From Bacteroidetes bacterium GWE2_42_24 (GTDB lineage: Bacteria > Bacteroidota > Bacteroidia > Bacteroidales > TTA-H9), in NCBI GenBank assembly GCA_001768515.1, contig MEOA01000005.1:1-64000 (forward strand): DNA of 64,000 nucleotides, in the 5' to 3' direction. Position numbers and translations under genes: made by a program. Below are positions 25,742 through 37,200 of the stretch, one piece after another (positions within the stretch are counted from its first letter, which is position 1; each line of letters opens with the position of its first letter). The notes beneath the pieces are model-generated. The model did no database searches. It saw only the letters and a program-made list of their open reading frames with translations, and was not told the DNA's origin.

Positions 25742-27892
25742 ATGAAACCAAATTTCAATAACCTTGATTTCAAGTTGTCAGCGGATAAAAAAACACCTGC
25801 TGCCCATAAAAATCAGACCGGAAACGGTTCTGTATGGGAAACTCCGGAATTAATACCAGTGAAGCCTGTTTATACAGCCGACGACCTGCTTGAAATGGAA
25901 CATCTGGCCTATGCTGCCGGAATTCCTCCCTATCTAAGGGGACCTTACAGTACCATGTATGTGATGCGTCCCTGGACGGTTCGCCAATATGCCGGTTTCT
26001 CCACAGCCGAAGAATCAAATGCTTTCTATCGCCGCAACCTGGCCGCCGGCCAAAAGGGGCTCTCTATTGCCTTTGACCTGGCTACCCATCGCGGCTACGA
26101 CTCTGATCACCCCAGGGTAGTTGGCGACGTCGGAAAGGCAGGAGTAGCTGTCGATAGCATCCTCGACATGAATATCCTTTTCGACCAGATTCCACTTGAT
26201 AAAATGTCTGTTTCCATGACGATGAATGGAGCCGTACTTCCCGTACTGGCTTTCTACATCGTTGCAGCCCTGGAACAAGGGGTTAAACTGGAACAACTCT
26301 CAGGAACAATCCAAAACGATATCCTGAAGGAATTCATGGTTCGTAACACGTACATTTACCCGCCGCTGTCGTCGATGAGAATCATTGCCGACATCTTCAG
26401 ATTCACCTCTGAAAACATGCCCAAATTCAACAGCATTAGTATCTCAGGTTACCACATGCAAGAAGCAGGTGCTACCGCAGATATTGAATTGGCTTACACC
26501 CTGGCCGACGGACTTGAGTACCTTCGCACCGGGATCAATTCCGGAATGAGCATCGATGATTTTGCCCCCCGCCTCTCTTTCTTCTGGGCCATTGGCATGA
26601 ACCATTTCATGGAAATTGCCAAAATGCGCGCAGCTCGCCTGCTATGGGCCAAACTGGTTAAACAGTTCAACCCTAAGAATCCTAAGTCACTTGCTCTCCG
26701 TACCCATTGCCAAACATCAGGTTGGAGCCTTACCGAACAGGATCCATTCAACAATGTTACGCGTACCTGTGTGGAAGCCATGGCTGCTGCACTTGGACAT
26801 ACCCAATCATTGCACACCAATGCACTCGACGAAGCCATCGCATTACCTACCGACTTCTCGGCTCGTATCGCCCGCAATACCCAAATTTACATCCAGGAAG
26901 AAACCAATATCTGCCGTTCAGTGGACCCATGGGCTGGTTCCTACTATGTTGAATCACTTACTCATGAAATCGCGCATAAAGCCTGGGCTCTGATTCAGGA
27001 AGTTGAAAGCCTGGGTGGTATGGCAAAGGCAATCGAAACAGGTATTCCCAAAATGCGTATCGAAGAGGCTTCAGCCCGTAAACAAGCCCGTATAGACAGC
27101 CGTCGCGATACCATTGTAGGGGTGAATAAATACCGCCTTGACAAGGAAGACCCTATCGAAACCCTCGACATCGACAACACGGCAGTTCGCGAAGCCCAGC
27201 TTAACCGCCTCGCCCAGCTTAAAGCCAATCGCGACAATGAAGCCGTAAAAAAAGCCCTCGATGCCATTACCCGCAGTTGTGAAACGGGTGAAGGTAACCT
27301 GCTGGCCTTATCAATTGAAGCAGCCAAAGTACGTGCATCACTGGGTGAAATCAGTGATGCCTGCGAAAAGGTATACGGACGTTATAAAGCTATAATCAGA
27401 AGCATCTCAGGAGTGTACTCATCAGAATCAAAGGGCGACGACAGCTTCAGGAAAGCTTGCGGAATGGCCGATGAATTTGCCCGCATCGAAGGACGCCGTC
27501 CGCGTATCATGATTGCAAAAATGGGTCAGGATGGTCACGACCGTGGAGCCAAGGTGGTAGCTACAGGCTATGCCGACATGGGCTTCGATGTGGATATCGG
27601 CCCCCTGTTCCAGACTCCTGCCGAATCAGCCCGTCAGGCCGTCGAAAACGATGTACACATTCTCGGGGTCTCTTCGCTGGCTGCCGGCCATAAAACGCTT
27701 GTTCCGCAGGTCATTGATGAGCTTAAAAAATTAGGCCGTGAAGACATCATGGTGATTGTTGGTGGTGTTATTCCGCCACAAGACTACGATTTCTTATACA
27801 AATCGGGTGCCGCAGCTATATTTGGTCCCGGTACCGTGATCAGCGAAGCAGCGATCAAAATGCTTGAAATCCTGTTTGAATCGAGGAAATAG
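25742..27892 (+). CDS. mutB: Methylmalonyl-CoA mutase, large (alpha) subunit
   Basis: 716 residues from the ATG at 25742. An in-frame ATG at 25709 lies inside arcA and is less likely. Catalytic subunit of the B12-dependent mutase. The substrate-channel signature [20 protein letters not shown] is at about 63-82, the TIM barrel follows, and the C-terminal B12-binding domain carries [14 protein letters not shown] with the cobalt-ligating histidine H599, then GLSSLAAGH-like and [10 protein letters not shown] segments. It lies in one operon with mutA and arcA. A terminator follows 48 bases later. No meaB chaperone or epimerase gene is next to it. Confidence 0.96.
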   Translation: MKPNFNNLDFKLSADKKTPAAHKNQTGNGSVWETPELIPVKPVYTADDLLEMEHLAYAAGIPPYLRGPYSTMYVMRPWTVRQYAGFSTAEESNAFYRRNLAAGQKGLSIAFDLATHRGYDSDHPRVVGDVGKAGVAVDSILDMNILFDQIPLDKMSVSMTMNGAVLPVLAFYIVAALEQGVKLEQLSGTIQNDILKEFMVRNTYIYPPLSSMRIIADIFRFTSENMPKFNSISISGYHMQEAGATADIELAYTLADGLEYLRTGINSGMSIDDFAPRLSFFWAIGMNHFMEIAKMRAARLLWAKLVKQFNPKNPKSLALRTHCQTSGWSLTEQDPFNNVTRTCVEAMAAALGHTQSLHTNALDEAIALPTDFSARIARNTQIYIQEETNICRSVDPWAGSYYVESLTHEIAHKAWALIQEVESLGGMAKAIETGIPKMRIEEASARKQARIDSRRDTIVGVNKYRLDKEDPIETLDIDNTAVREAQLNRLAQLKANRDNEAVKKALDAITRSCETGEGNLLALSIEAAKVRASLGEISDACEKVYGRYKAIIRSISGVYSSESKGDDSFRKACGMADEFARIEGRRPRIMIAKMGQDGHDRGAKVVATGYADMGFDVDIGPLFQTPAESARQAVENDVHILGVSSLAAGHKTLVPQVIDELKKLGREDIMVIVGGVIPPQDYDFLYKSGAAAIFGPGTVISEAAIKMLEILFESRK

Positions 27893-27940
27893 TTAACTCT
27901 TTTTCAAGCTTACTGTAACTCGTTTAGATTTTACTCCAAC

Positions 27941-27970
27941 AAAAAGGTCTCCATGTATGGAGACCTTTTT
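27941..27970 (+). terminator. Terminator of the mutA-arcA-mutB operon
   Basis: Perfect 13-bp stem (AAAAAGGTCTCCA with TGGAGACCTTTTT) around TGTA. The stem ends in a T run. Confidence 0.92.
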
Positions 27971-30557
27971 GATTTCTCAGCAGAAGCCCTTCGTCCGCAG
28001 TTCATTTAAATACAGATTGGCAGCCACGGTATAATATATTACAACTTGATGTATTACGCAGTTGAACCGATGTTTGCGATCAACATAATACATGGAAGAT
28101 TTTACTGTTTTTTAAAATTTCCTTATCAACATTGATTAACATTCCTAACTATTCAACAACAGAACTTTAAAACGGGAATTTTCACTTCAACAATATTCCG
28201 CGATAAAAGAACCGGTTTTACAGTCTGAACCACTCTGGCAAACACCAAACAATCAACATCTGCGGCACATCGAACCACATGAATATTTATTACCAGAACC
28301 AGAAATAAAGGAAAAATATCATTTTTTGGGTTATCACAAACCACAAGCTAAGTTTCTTAGCAACTCATTAGTAGCCATCTCATAAACTCACGAATGGAAA
28401 ACGAAGCAAGGGCTGATAAGGCTTCTCCTGACAAAAAACCCAACTTTCCTCTCTTCTATTCCTTAAACCCAGCAGTTGCCGTTGCAGACAAATCAAATGG
28501 TGCCGTAAGGCAGTCAGGATTAGTACTACCCTTTATCCTAATCCATTTCATGCTAAGTCTATCGCTTGAACCATATTGCATTATCCCGGCAAATTGCATA
28601 CAAATTCTTACTTGTAAATAATAATTCTAAAATCAGATTGAGCCGTGTCATTACAAGGTCGCAAAAAAACCAACTGAAGTTCCTGAATAAAAAGCAGTTC
28701 ATGACACCAGGAAAACCCTCCATTTTTGCCGATTCTATCGAAATCTGTATAGAAAAAGCTGTTTTGACTGAGTATTCCAATATGATTTTTGAATGATTCA
28801 CGGAGGTTCATCAGACTGTTTCTCATCAAGAATTCAAAACTACATCTGGATTTTTGTCCGAAACAATTGTAGCATCTGGTATAAATATTATTTATTTTAC
28901 TGAACAGCTCACATTCGAACTCCAAAAATTCAACACATTAGCAATCATAGCGTTAAAGATATTGAATATCACCTTGCCGCATAGATCGCCGGAAAAGATA
29001 ACGATGACCGGCGGGGGTTAAGCACAGATTATTCATAAAGCATGTTTGGTTGCAAAATTGCCTTAACAATATTTGTGCCATAAATTACAGATAGTTATTA
29101 TTCCTTCATATATAAGATACTTAAACGTTACTACAATCATAGGCGATACATAAGAAAAAGATATCTTTGATACGACTTTGGTATGACTTTGACAGCACTT
29201 TACCACAAAACAGACTCACAAATAACTACTAATCAACAGATTGAAAATTATAGTTTAGTAACATACCATTACATAAAATTTTATAAAAAAGTTAAATTTT
29301 TTAAAAAAAAAGGGCTTTTATTAGGTAAAAGCATCCATCCAGTATGTGGAATTTTACCCAATACATGGAAAAAAGAAAGATGACTAACAATTCAGGAATA
29401 ATTTGAAGAAGTCGATTAAGCTGAAGGTTGGATGAATCATTATGTTCGACTGATAATTCAGGGCTGAAGATTCCTCTTAAAGAATCAGAGCCATTTATTT
29501 TTATGACTGTGAGTGTATTACAAAACACAAGACTAAACCAGATAATATATCAGACTAAGAAAAACACATTAAAGAAGAAAGCTCCATTATCCGTTGTTAA
29601 AAGCATAACTAACACATTATCATCAACATACAAACAAATAAAAGAATTGACAATTCGAAATACTTCCAGTAATTAAACTCTGGTAAATATACTGAAAACA
29701 CACTGACAACCAACAGATTATGAGCTACATATGTGCATTAAAAAGTATTCTAAATTATATTGACTAAAACACAATAAGCGCAAAGAGATATTAAGCAACT
29801 ATTATTGCGTAATAATCAGACTCATAATATTGCCGACAATACGCGTTAAAAAAATCTTGTTAACTTCAAGAGTTAAAACAAAGCTATTTCTGCCACAAAA
29901 ACAAGATAGATCATAAAACACAGAAACATTTCAGGCATCCAAAACCTTATCAACAATCCACCAAACCGGAAATTAAACAAAGTGAAAAAAAAAGAGCTAA
30001 GCAATCCAATAAATGCAAAATCAGTTTGTTTACACTTCCAAACAATAGCTACCCTATACCGCATATCATCCTCTTTATCTGGACTGTGACAACAAAAAGA
30101 AAGATAAAATAAAGTATTCCGCATTAAAAGTAACATACCCCAACAAATGATTTTTATACAATCTGAATTGGAAAATTTGAATCAACTCATACAATAATGA
30201 AGGTGTCAAATTCGCTTCATATAAAAACTTACAATCCAAATAAGGCATATCGAAAGCATAATAATCAATCATTTAAATACCACATTTACAAATGACACAA
30301 AACAAAACAATCAGGCAAAGATACAATTGGTAATAAAACATCATTCAGAGGATTTGAACGCGGATATATTTCTGTCGGAATAATTATAGCAGGAAAGTGA
30401 ACAACCTTCATTAATAATTCTCCCTGTTGATGAGTAGAAAAAGAGAAACATTCATACAAAAAGAGAGCAAATTCTCCAATTACTAACAATCAGAAAGTTG
30501 TACTTAATAAAATACGCAAAAAAAATAGGAAATTTTCAAAATAATTCTAAAAAAGAC
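27971..30557. other. 2.6 kb AT-rich gene desert
   Basis: Strikingly AT-rich, with stops in all frames. The longest frames (28608-28925 minus, 105 codons; 29873-30136 minus; 29428-29676 plus) overlap each other, show no recognisable domain and have no start signals, so I call none of them a gene. One GC-rich inverted repeat (CGCCGG at 28987-28992 with CCGGCG at 29008-29013, 15-base loop) stands out. No tRNA, known small RNA, insertion sequence or CRISPR repeat was seen. It ends at a strong promoter for the H1-like gene. Confidence 0.55.
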
Positions 30558-30587
30558 TTGACAAAGCTAAATAATGTATTATTTTTG
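30558..30587 (+). promoter_or_regulatory. Promoter of the H1-like gene
   Basis: TTG at 30558-30560, exactly 19 bases, then TATTTTTG at 30580-30587. Full match to the Bacteroidota form. The leader would be about 85 bases. Confidence 0.8.
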
Positions 30588-30680
30588 TAGCAACAGTTTA
30601 AATATAACGATCTGAAAGAATTAGACTGTATGGAGAATAGCTTGAATTATCTTAAAACCATTCATTAAAATATTAAGGTT

Positions 30681-31874
30681 ATGGCTGAATCAATTTTCAA
30701 AATTAAAGTTTCTAACGGCTTAATTAACATTGAGTTGGAAGGAAAATCAGAGATTGTCATTGAGCAATTCAATGAAATCCGCAGAACCGGATTAGAAAAA
30801 TTCCTTACCGGAGGAGTAAGCACCAAACCAGCTCCTAAAGCTGCTGCCCCAAAAGTTGTAGAAACACCTTCCATTGAACCCATAAATGTTGCTGAACCAA
30901 AAAAGAGAGGCAGAACTGCAAAAAAGGAGTTGCCTGCTCGAGTATCTTTTTTAGCAGCAGAAGCCATTACAGCAAAAAAGGATAAGAAAAAGAGCCTTGT
31001 TGTAGCGAATCCGGAAAAAATAAAGGTTAAAGCCACCCTAAAAAAAGAAAAGCCTTTAAAGACTAAATCTGTTGCTGAAGTGAAGAACGATGTTATTGGC
31101 ACCGAAGCAATCAAAACAAAAATTAAAGCCCCAAAAGCTCCCGTTGCAAAGAAAGAGCCCAAGTTAAAGAAAGAGCCGGTAAAAGCCAGAGTTAAAGAAG
31201 AAAAGGCCGTAGCGGTAAAACTGGTAAAAGAAAAACAACCCAAAGCGCCCAAAGTAAGAGCCCCAAAGAGCAAAGAAACACCAGTTGATGTTAATCTCAA
31301 TTTACTGCCTTCTCTCTCGGAAGTATGTAGTACAAACCGCCCCGGCCCTGAACGTGAGTGGATTCTTATTTATGCCCTCTATGCCTCTGATTTCGGTAAG
31401 AGAACCATCAGTCGCGACGACATTGTTTTGAAATATGAAGAAACTGGCCGGAAGGATCAAAGCAAAATCAACAACCTTACGAATAACATTGCAAATGCTA
31501 TTAAGAAAGGCTGGATTGATAACCCCGAAAGCAAAAGATTCTACATCACTCCGGTTGGAATCACCATGGCCTACACCATAGCTACCCGGACAGCTCCCAT
31601 TAAAATTAAAAAGACCGGCAAGGTTCCCAAGAAGCCAAAGGCTATAGCCGAACCCAAAATAGAGGTCATGCCAGAGGTTAAAGTCGAAAATGAACCGACA
31701 CTCATCCCCATCCACGAAACCGCCTTACAAGTGGCAAAAAAAGCCAAGAAAGCCAAAAGCAAATCGGTTAAGAAAGCCAAATCAAAGAAAAAACCAGTTC
31801 GGAAGGCTCCCGTAAAAAAAGAAGAATCGGCGAAGGAAACGGCTGTTGAGCAAAAACCAGAATCAATTGCCTAG
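30681..31874 (+). CDS. Lysine-rich histone H1-like protein with internal folded domain
   Basis: 397 residues in four parts. Residues 1-43 (FKIKVSNGLINIELEGKSEI...) read as two strands and a helix. Residues about 45-200 are Lys/Ala/Pro-rich and disordered, with KKRGR and many KK/KAP steps. Residues about 208-302 are a compact domain (EREWILIYALYASDFGKRTI, then KINNLTNNIANAIKKGWID, then FYITPVGITMAYTI) with the order expected of a winged helix. Residues 305-397 are again Lys/Ala/Pro-rich (KKAKKAKSKSVKKAKSKKK). Basic tails of this kind bind DNA or RNA without sequence preference. A nucleoid or RNA-associated role is inferred. I do not recognise a named family for the whole protein. It has its own promoter and terminator and is therefore monocistronic. 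Confidence 0.8.
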   Translation: MAESIFKIKVSNGLINIELEGKSEIVIEQFNEIRRTGLEKFLTGGVSTKPAPKAAAPKVVETPSIEPINVAEPKKRGRTAKKELPARVSFLAAEAITAKKDKKKSLVVANPEKIKVKATLKKEKPLKTKSVAEVKNDVIGTEAIKTKIKAPKAPVAKKEPKLKKEPVKARVKEEKAVAVKLVKEKQPKAPKVRAPKSKETPVDVNLNLLPSLSEVCSTNRPGPEREWILIYALYASDFGKRTISRDDIVLKYEETGRKDQSKINNLTNNIANAIKKGWIDNPESKRFYITPVGITMAYTIATRTAPIKIKKTGKVPKKPKAIAEPKIEVMPEVKVENEPTLIPIHETALQVAKKAKKAKSKSVKKAKSKKKPVRKAPVKKEESAKETAVEQKPESIA

Positions 31875-31915
31875 TTCAGAGAACGCTTTTTTGTGAATAT
31901 TTATAGTTTCGCTAT

Positions 31916-31943
31916 ACAAAAACCGGCTCAGGCCGGTTTTTGT
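31916..31943 (+). terminator. Terminator of the H1-like gene
   Basis: 12-bp stem (ACAAAAACCGGC with GCCGGTTTTTGT) and a 4-base loop, with T-rich sequence within and after the right arm. Confidence 0.88.
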
Positions 31944-32152
31944 TTTACTGTCGATTTCAATTCAAATACGGTTATGACCAACTACCAGTTCTTCTCATAT
32001 TTAAACTCCGCTTTAACTACAATTTGGTCGAAGAAGAAATACTATTCGATTTGATTCAATTTTGTAATCATTTTTGCTAATATTGTAAATAAAAAATCTG
32101 GTTGAACGAGATCATAAATGCATTTATATACTCACAAACAAAATAATCAGTT

Positions 32153-32584
32153 ATGAAATTCATTGAAGAATTTAAAGCTTTCGCGGTCAAGGGCAACATG
32201 ATCGATATGGCAGTTGGTATTATCATTGGCGGAGCCTTTGGGAAAATTGTCACCTCGCTTGTAAATGATGTGATCATGCCTCCGCTTGGGGTTCTGATTG
32301 GTGGAATCAATTTCTCAAGCTTTAAAATAGTCATCAGAGAGGCTGTTTCCGATGCTGCGGGAATTACTACAACCCCGGCTGTAACACTGAATTACGGGCA
32401 ATTTATCCAGAATCTCTTTGATTTTACAATTATTGCCTTTGCTGTATTTCTAATGATAAAAGGAATGAACAGACTTCGCACGAAACAAGACCCTCAACCC
32501 ACAGCTCCCCCTGCTCCCCCACAGCCATCGGCTGAAGAAAAGCTCCTAACCGAAATCAGGGATATCCTGAAAACAAAATCCTGA
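32153..32584 (+). CDS. mscL: Large-conductance mechanosensitive channel
   Basis: 143 residues, normal for MscL. Homopentameric inner-membrane channel that opens under membrane tension and releases solutes on osmotic downshock. It begins [20 protein letters not shown], the N-terminal amphipathic helix and first span of the family. [20 protein letters not shown] pore-lining helix (reads [18 protein letters not shown]) follows at about 22-39, then a periplasmic loop, the second span ([18 protein letters not shown]) and a C-terminal helix after a proline-rich linker ([20 protein letters not shown]). Stands alone. No clear promoter match was found upstream. Confidence 0.95.
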   Translation: MKFIEEFKAFAVKGNMIDMAVGIIIGGAFGKIVTSLVNDVIMPPLGVLIGGINFSSFKIVIREAVSDAAGITTTPAVTLNYGQFIQNLFDFTIIAFAVFLMIKGMNRLRTKQDPQPTAPPAPPQPSAEEKLLTEIRDILKTKS

Positions 32585-32598
32585 CAAACACAACAAAA

Positions 32599-32634
32599 TG
32601 CTGGCTCAGTCATCAAGACTTGGCTGAGCCAGCA
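32599..32634 (-). terminator. Terminator of the phosphatase gene
   Basis: Perfect 11-bp stem (TGCTGGCTCAG with CTGAGCCAGCA) with a 14-base loop. On the minus strand the stem is followed by TTTTG. The phosphatase stop codon at 32606 lies within the stem. Confidence 0.7.
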
Positions 32635-33322
32635 AGATCATTTCATTGATTTCAAGAGCCATCAAATGTCCAAAACCTTTCTGTCCTTTAAAATAAACCC
32701 CATTATCAAGGTCAATAAAGTCATAGTGGTTAGTATTGACAGTTTCAAAAATAAACTCGTGGCTCACGGGGGTATGCCCGTGAATCACCTTACGACCACC
32801 AACTTTTGAAGGGATACAATCAAAATCTTTGGCCCAAAGCATTGTGTAACGATCTTCAAACACATCCTCGATCATAAAATTGAGGCCTGCATGTACCAAT
32901 ACAAAATTGTCAACGACAATATAATATTCCAGCTGTTCAACCCAGTCAATATATTTCTGTTCAATATCACAGATGCGTTTAACACCAAAACTCTTTACTG
33001 TATCCTTTCCTCCATATCTAAACCAATCAACAGCTTTGGGATTAGTTTTCCGAAACCCCAGAAAACTTCCAATATCCTGGTCAGCTTTCCATGTCTCAAC
33101 GAAGAATTCCTCATGATTTCCTTTTAAAAACCTTGATCTGATTCCCCGGGCATTAAGCGACATCAAATAATCGAGCACTCCCTTACTATCGGGGCCGCGA
33201 TCGATGTAATCACCTAAGAAATAGATAATATCGTCAGATGATGGACGAATCTGATACTCGATTAAAGCACGAGTTGTTTCGAGATAACCATGAATATCGG
33301 GGATGATCCATTGACGGGGCAT
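32606..33322 (-). CDS. Metallophosphoesterase, serine/threonine phosphatase-like
   Basis: 238 residues. The PPP-type motifs are clear: PDIHGY at 8-13 (metal ligands D, H), GDYIDRGPDS at about 36-45, LKGNHEEF (about 65-72) and VHAGLNF/HGHTPVS for the later histidines. Bacterial relatives dephosphorylate proteins or diadenosine tetraphosphate; the exact substrate is unknown. It follows gpmA by 57 bases on the same strand and may share its transcript. Its stop lies in the terminator hairpin. Confidence 0.88.
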   Translation of the reverse strand: MPRQWIIPDIHGYLETTRALIEYQIRPSSDDIIYFLGDYIDRGPDSKGVLDYLMSLNARGIRSRFLKGNHEEFFVETWKADQDIGSFLGFRKTNPKAVDWFRYGGKDTVKSFGVKRICDIEQKYIDWVEQLEYYIVVDNFVLVHAGLNFMIEDVFEDRYTMLWAKDFDCIPSKVGGRKVIHGHTPVSHEFIFETVNTNHYDFIDLDNGVYFKGQKGFGHLMALEINEMILLAQPSLDD

Positions 33323-33379
33323 ATATGTTTTTATATTAAATCTGAAGCCGTTAGACCCAAAGGTGAATATTCCATACGC

Positions 33380-34126
33380 TTATTTACTCTTTCCCTGATT
33401 GGCGACAGCATCCATTAATTTCTTTATTTCATCGGGGTCCCCCAGGAAATAATCCTTCAGTAATACGAGATTATCATCAAATTCGAAAACATAGGGCACA
33501 CCGGTTGGGAGATTAAGCGCGATGATTTCATCTTCGGTCATATTTTTTAGATACTTGATAATACCACGAAGACTGTTGCCATGGGCGGCAACAAGCACCT
33601 GCCCTTCACGCTTCAGGCTCTCTGATATTTCGGTCTGCCAGTAGGGCACAATCCGATCGATGGTATCCTTCAGCGACTCAGTTAAAGGAAGTTCCTCTTC
33701 AGTCAGCCTTTCGTATCGCTTGTCAAAGCGGGGATTACGCGGATCATTATCCTCAAGGGCAGCGGGTGGCACATCGTAACTCCTGCGCCAGATATGTACC
33801 TGTTCATCTCCATATTTACGTGCTGTTTCAGCCTTATTCAAACCCTGAAGGTTACCGTAATGCTTTTCATTCAGACGCCATGTTTTCTTAACATCAATCC
33901 ACATCAGATCCATCTCATCAAGCATAAGCCATAATGTATGGATAGCGCGGCGAAGGTATGAAGTATAAGCAATTCGAAAATCAAAGCCGTTTTCCTTCAA
34001 CACCTTACCACCCTTTCGTGCTTCCTCAATTCCCTTTTCTGAAAGTTCCACATCGGTCCAACCTGTGAACCTGTTCTCTTTATTCCATTGGCTTTCGCCA
34101 TGACGAACCAATACTAATCGAAGCAT
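33380..34126 (-). CDS. gpmA: 2,3-bisphosphoglycerate-dependent phosphoglycerate mutase
   Basis: 248 residues. Glycolytic interconversion of 3- and 2-phosphoglycerate through a phosphohistidine. The catalytic start is [20 protein letters not shown] (H9 phosphorylated). The family insert [20 protein letters not shown], the second catalytic histidine in [13 protein letters not shown] and the bisphosphoglycerate pocket SYDVPP are all present. Length and motifs fit the dPGM type. A -7 box (TACCTTTG) lies 26 bases upstream. Confidence 0.96.
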   Translation of the reverse strand: MLRLVLVRHGESQWNKENRFTGWTDVELSEKGIEEARKGGKVLKENGFDFRIAYTSYLRRAIHTLWLMLDEMDLMWIDVKKTWRLNEKHYGNLQGLNKAETARKYGDEQVHIWRRSYDVPPAALEDNDPRNPRFDKRYERLTEEELPLTESLKDTIDRIVPYWQTEISESLKREGQVLVAAHGNSLRGIIKYLKNMTEDEIIALNLPTGVPYVFEFDDNLVLLKDYFLGDPDEIKKLMDAVANQGKSK

Positions 34127-34151
34127 ATCTTATTAATTTCAAAATTGTTTA

Positions 34152-34179
34152 CAAAGGTAATAATTACTCCCTTTCCAAA
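34152..34179 (-). promoter_or_regulatory. gpmA promoter
   Basis: On the minus strand: TTTG at 34179-34176, 16 bases, then TACCTTTG at 34159-34152. The -7 match is exact; the spacer is short by about 3 bases. Confidence 0.5.
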
Positions 34180-34287
34180 TAATGATAAGGTTTTACGCTG
34201 AAGGATAAAGTATGATACAAGACGGTTTTTTTGGTTAATTTCGCTCTCAGTTTTACTACCGACTTACAAATATATAGAAAACTAATA

Positions 34288-37200
34288 ATGAACAGTTTCC
34301 AACGTATTAATAACTGGTTAGGATGGTTGGTTTTCGTACTAGCGTCAGCCCTCTATATTTCAACGGCCGAACTTACCGCAAGTCTTTGGGATTGTGGAGA
34401 ATACATCTCCACTGCTGCCAAACTGCAAGTAGGTCATCCACCAGGAGCCCCTCTTTTCCAATTACTTGGGCGTCTATTTGCCATGGCTGCTCCTTCAGCA
34501 GGGAATGTTGCGATTATGATTAATACGATGTCGGCTATCGCTTCTGGTTTTACCATCATGTTTCTTTTCTGGACTGTTACCATGCTGGCACTTAAGCTAA
34601 CAGGGAAGAAAGAGAATGAGTTGTTGCGAGTTGACCAGTTCATCATTCTTTCAAGTGGACTTATTGGAAGCCTTGCGTATGCTTTCACCGATTCATTCTG
34701 GTTTTCAGCAGTTGAAGGTGAAGTGTATGCATTATCCTCTTTCTTCACGGCTGTTGTTTTCTGGGCCATACTGAAATGGGAAAAACATGCAGGGGAAGAG
34801 CACGCCAGCCGTTGGTTGCTGTTGATTGCATTTCTGATGGGTCTCTCCATCGGGGTGCACCTCCTCAATCTTTTGGCCATTCCAGCCATTACTCTCATCT
34901 ATTTTTACAGGCAATACGATCATGTAAACTTAAAAAAGACATTTCTGGCACTAATCGTCTCAGTACTTCTCCTTGCTTCTATCATGTATCTTATAGTACC
35001 TGAAGTAGTAGGACTCTTCGCGCTGTCGGAACTATTATTTGTAAATTCTCTCCACTTGCCATTTCATACAGGTACAGCGTTTTTCGTGGTGCTCCTTGTA
35101 CTTTTTATACTCTCAGGACTTATATACACCCACAACCGAAAAAAACTTTGGTTATACATCTTTTCCGTTTGCGGGATGTTGCTTGCAACACTTTATCTGG
35201 TTGAATCACAAACAGCAGGTTCGTTCATTGCACGCGCACTGGTTGCTTCAGGAATCAGCTTTCTAATTTATAGATACAGGCATTCATTTGCCTCGCTTAA
35301 TGCCGGACTCCTCGCATTCACCTTTATTCTCATTGGCTATTCATCGTTTATGATGCTGGTTATCAGATCCAACGCAGGCACTCCCATTAACGAAAACAGT
35401 CCAAAAGATGCCATCAGTTTATTAAGTTATTTAAACAGGGAACAATATGGAGACTGGCCACTTTTCTACGGCCACTATTACAACAGTGAACCAACCGGGT
35501 ATTTACCAGGCCGAAAGGTATATGTTCGTGACGACGCCTCACATCGTTATATTGTCGCCGACGCCAACCAATTCGCGAAGCCTCAGTACAAAGCTTCGGA
35601 GTCTACAATTTTTCCCCGCATGTATGAAAACATGCAACCTGAACATGCCGAAGAATATAAAACCTGGGCAGGAATCAATGATCCTGACAATAAACAGATT
35701 CCAACTTTTGCAGAAAATCTGAAATTCTTTTTCAGATACCAGCTTGATCACATGTATTTCAGATATTTTATGTGGAATTTTAGCGGTCGGCAGAATGATC
35801 GTCAGGGATACTCCGACCGTTCGGATGGCAATTGGATTACCGGGATTAAATTCTTAGACGCACCCAGGGTCGGGGACCTGGGATCGATGCCTGCCTCAAT
35901 GAAAAACAAGGCTCACAATAAGTATTACCTCCTTCCCCTTCTTTTAGGGCTCGTTGGCATGATTTTCCATTTCCGAAAGTCATCGAAAGACTGGTTTGTT
36001 GTTTTAAGCTTGTTTGCAATGACAGGAATCGCGATCGTCGTTTACCTGAACCAATATAGTCCCCAACCCCGGGAGCGCGATTACGCTTATGCTGCCTCAT
36101 TCTATGCCTTCGCCATTTGGATAGGGTTGGGTATGTACGGGTTGGCGGTACTATTTCAGAAGAAATTAAAACCTGCCTTAGCGGTGATACTGGCAGGATT
36201 GCTCAGTGCATTGGTTCCTGCCATTTTACTGGCAGAAAATTATGACGACCATGACCGTTCGGGGCGTTATGCCTCGCTTGAACTTGCCAAAGGATATCTG
36301 GATAGCTGCGAGCCCAATTCAATCCTTTTTACAGTAGGTGATAATGACACCTTCCCACTTTGGTATGCTCAGGAAGTAGAAAACTACCGTACCGATGTCA
36401 GGGTTTGCAACCTTAGTTTGCTGGGAATGGATTGGTATATCGACCAAATGAAGACACGGGTATATAATTCTGATCCGGTGCCCTTTAAACTCTCTCACCA
36501 TCAATACCAAAACGGGACCAGAGATGTTGTGTACCTTGTAGAACAAAAGGGATTGAATGGGATTGATCTGGAGGAATTGTTTCAGGTAATGGATTCTAAT
36601 GAAAAACTTTTGCAACAAACCGAAGCCGACGGCAATACAAATTACTACTTTCCGGCTCGTGTTTTCGGGCTTCGCGTAGATTCAGCGGCAGTTGCAAAGG
36701 CAGAGATTAAATCATCGAGGACAGGGATTGTCACCGAAAAACAGCTCGTCTGGAAGATTAATCAGTCGGCTATTCAGAAAAATGACCTGATGGTACTTGA
36801 CCTGCTTGCACATTTCAACTGGGAGCGTCCGATTTACATTACTTCACCTACGGCCTCACCAGTGTTTACTGGTTTGCGAGATTTCTTCAGACTCGAAGGG
36901 TTGACATATCGCTTGATTCCATACCGGGACACCCTTTCCGACAATCAAGTTGGCTCGATCAATTCGGAAATTTTATATGACCGATTGATGAATAAGTTTG
37001 AAGTAAAAATGAACAATCATAATAATTATTATAACGAAGACTACGTCAGGTATGGATCCAACCTTCGCAACACCTATACACGACTGGCTAATCAACTTCT
37101 CGCCGAAGGAAACCCAACTGCTGCGCTCAGTGTCTGTGATACGGCCATGCGACGGTTTCCTTCTGATATAATACCCTATGATTATTTTGCCGTAGGAATT

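Noticed and set aside
28153..30489. Several frames of 60-105 codons on both strands in the AT-rich desert.
   Set aside because: They overlap each other, have no domains and no fitting promoters. They are expected by chance in this composition.
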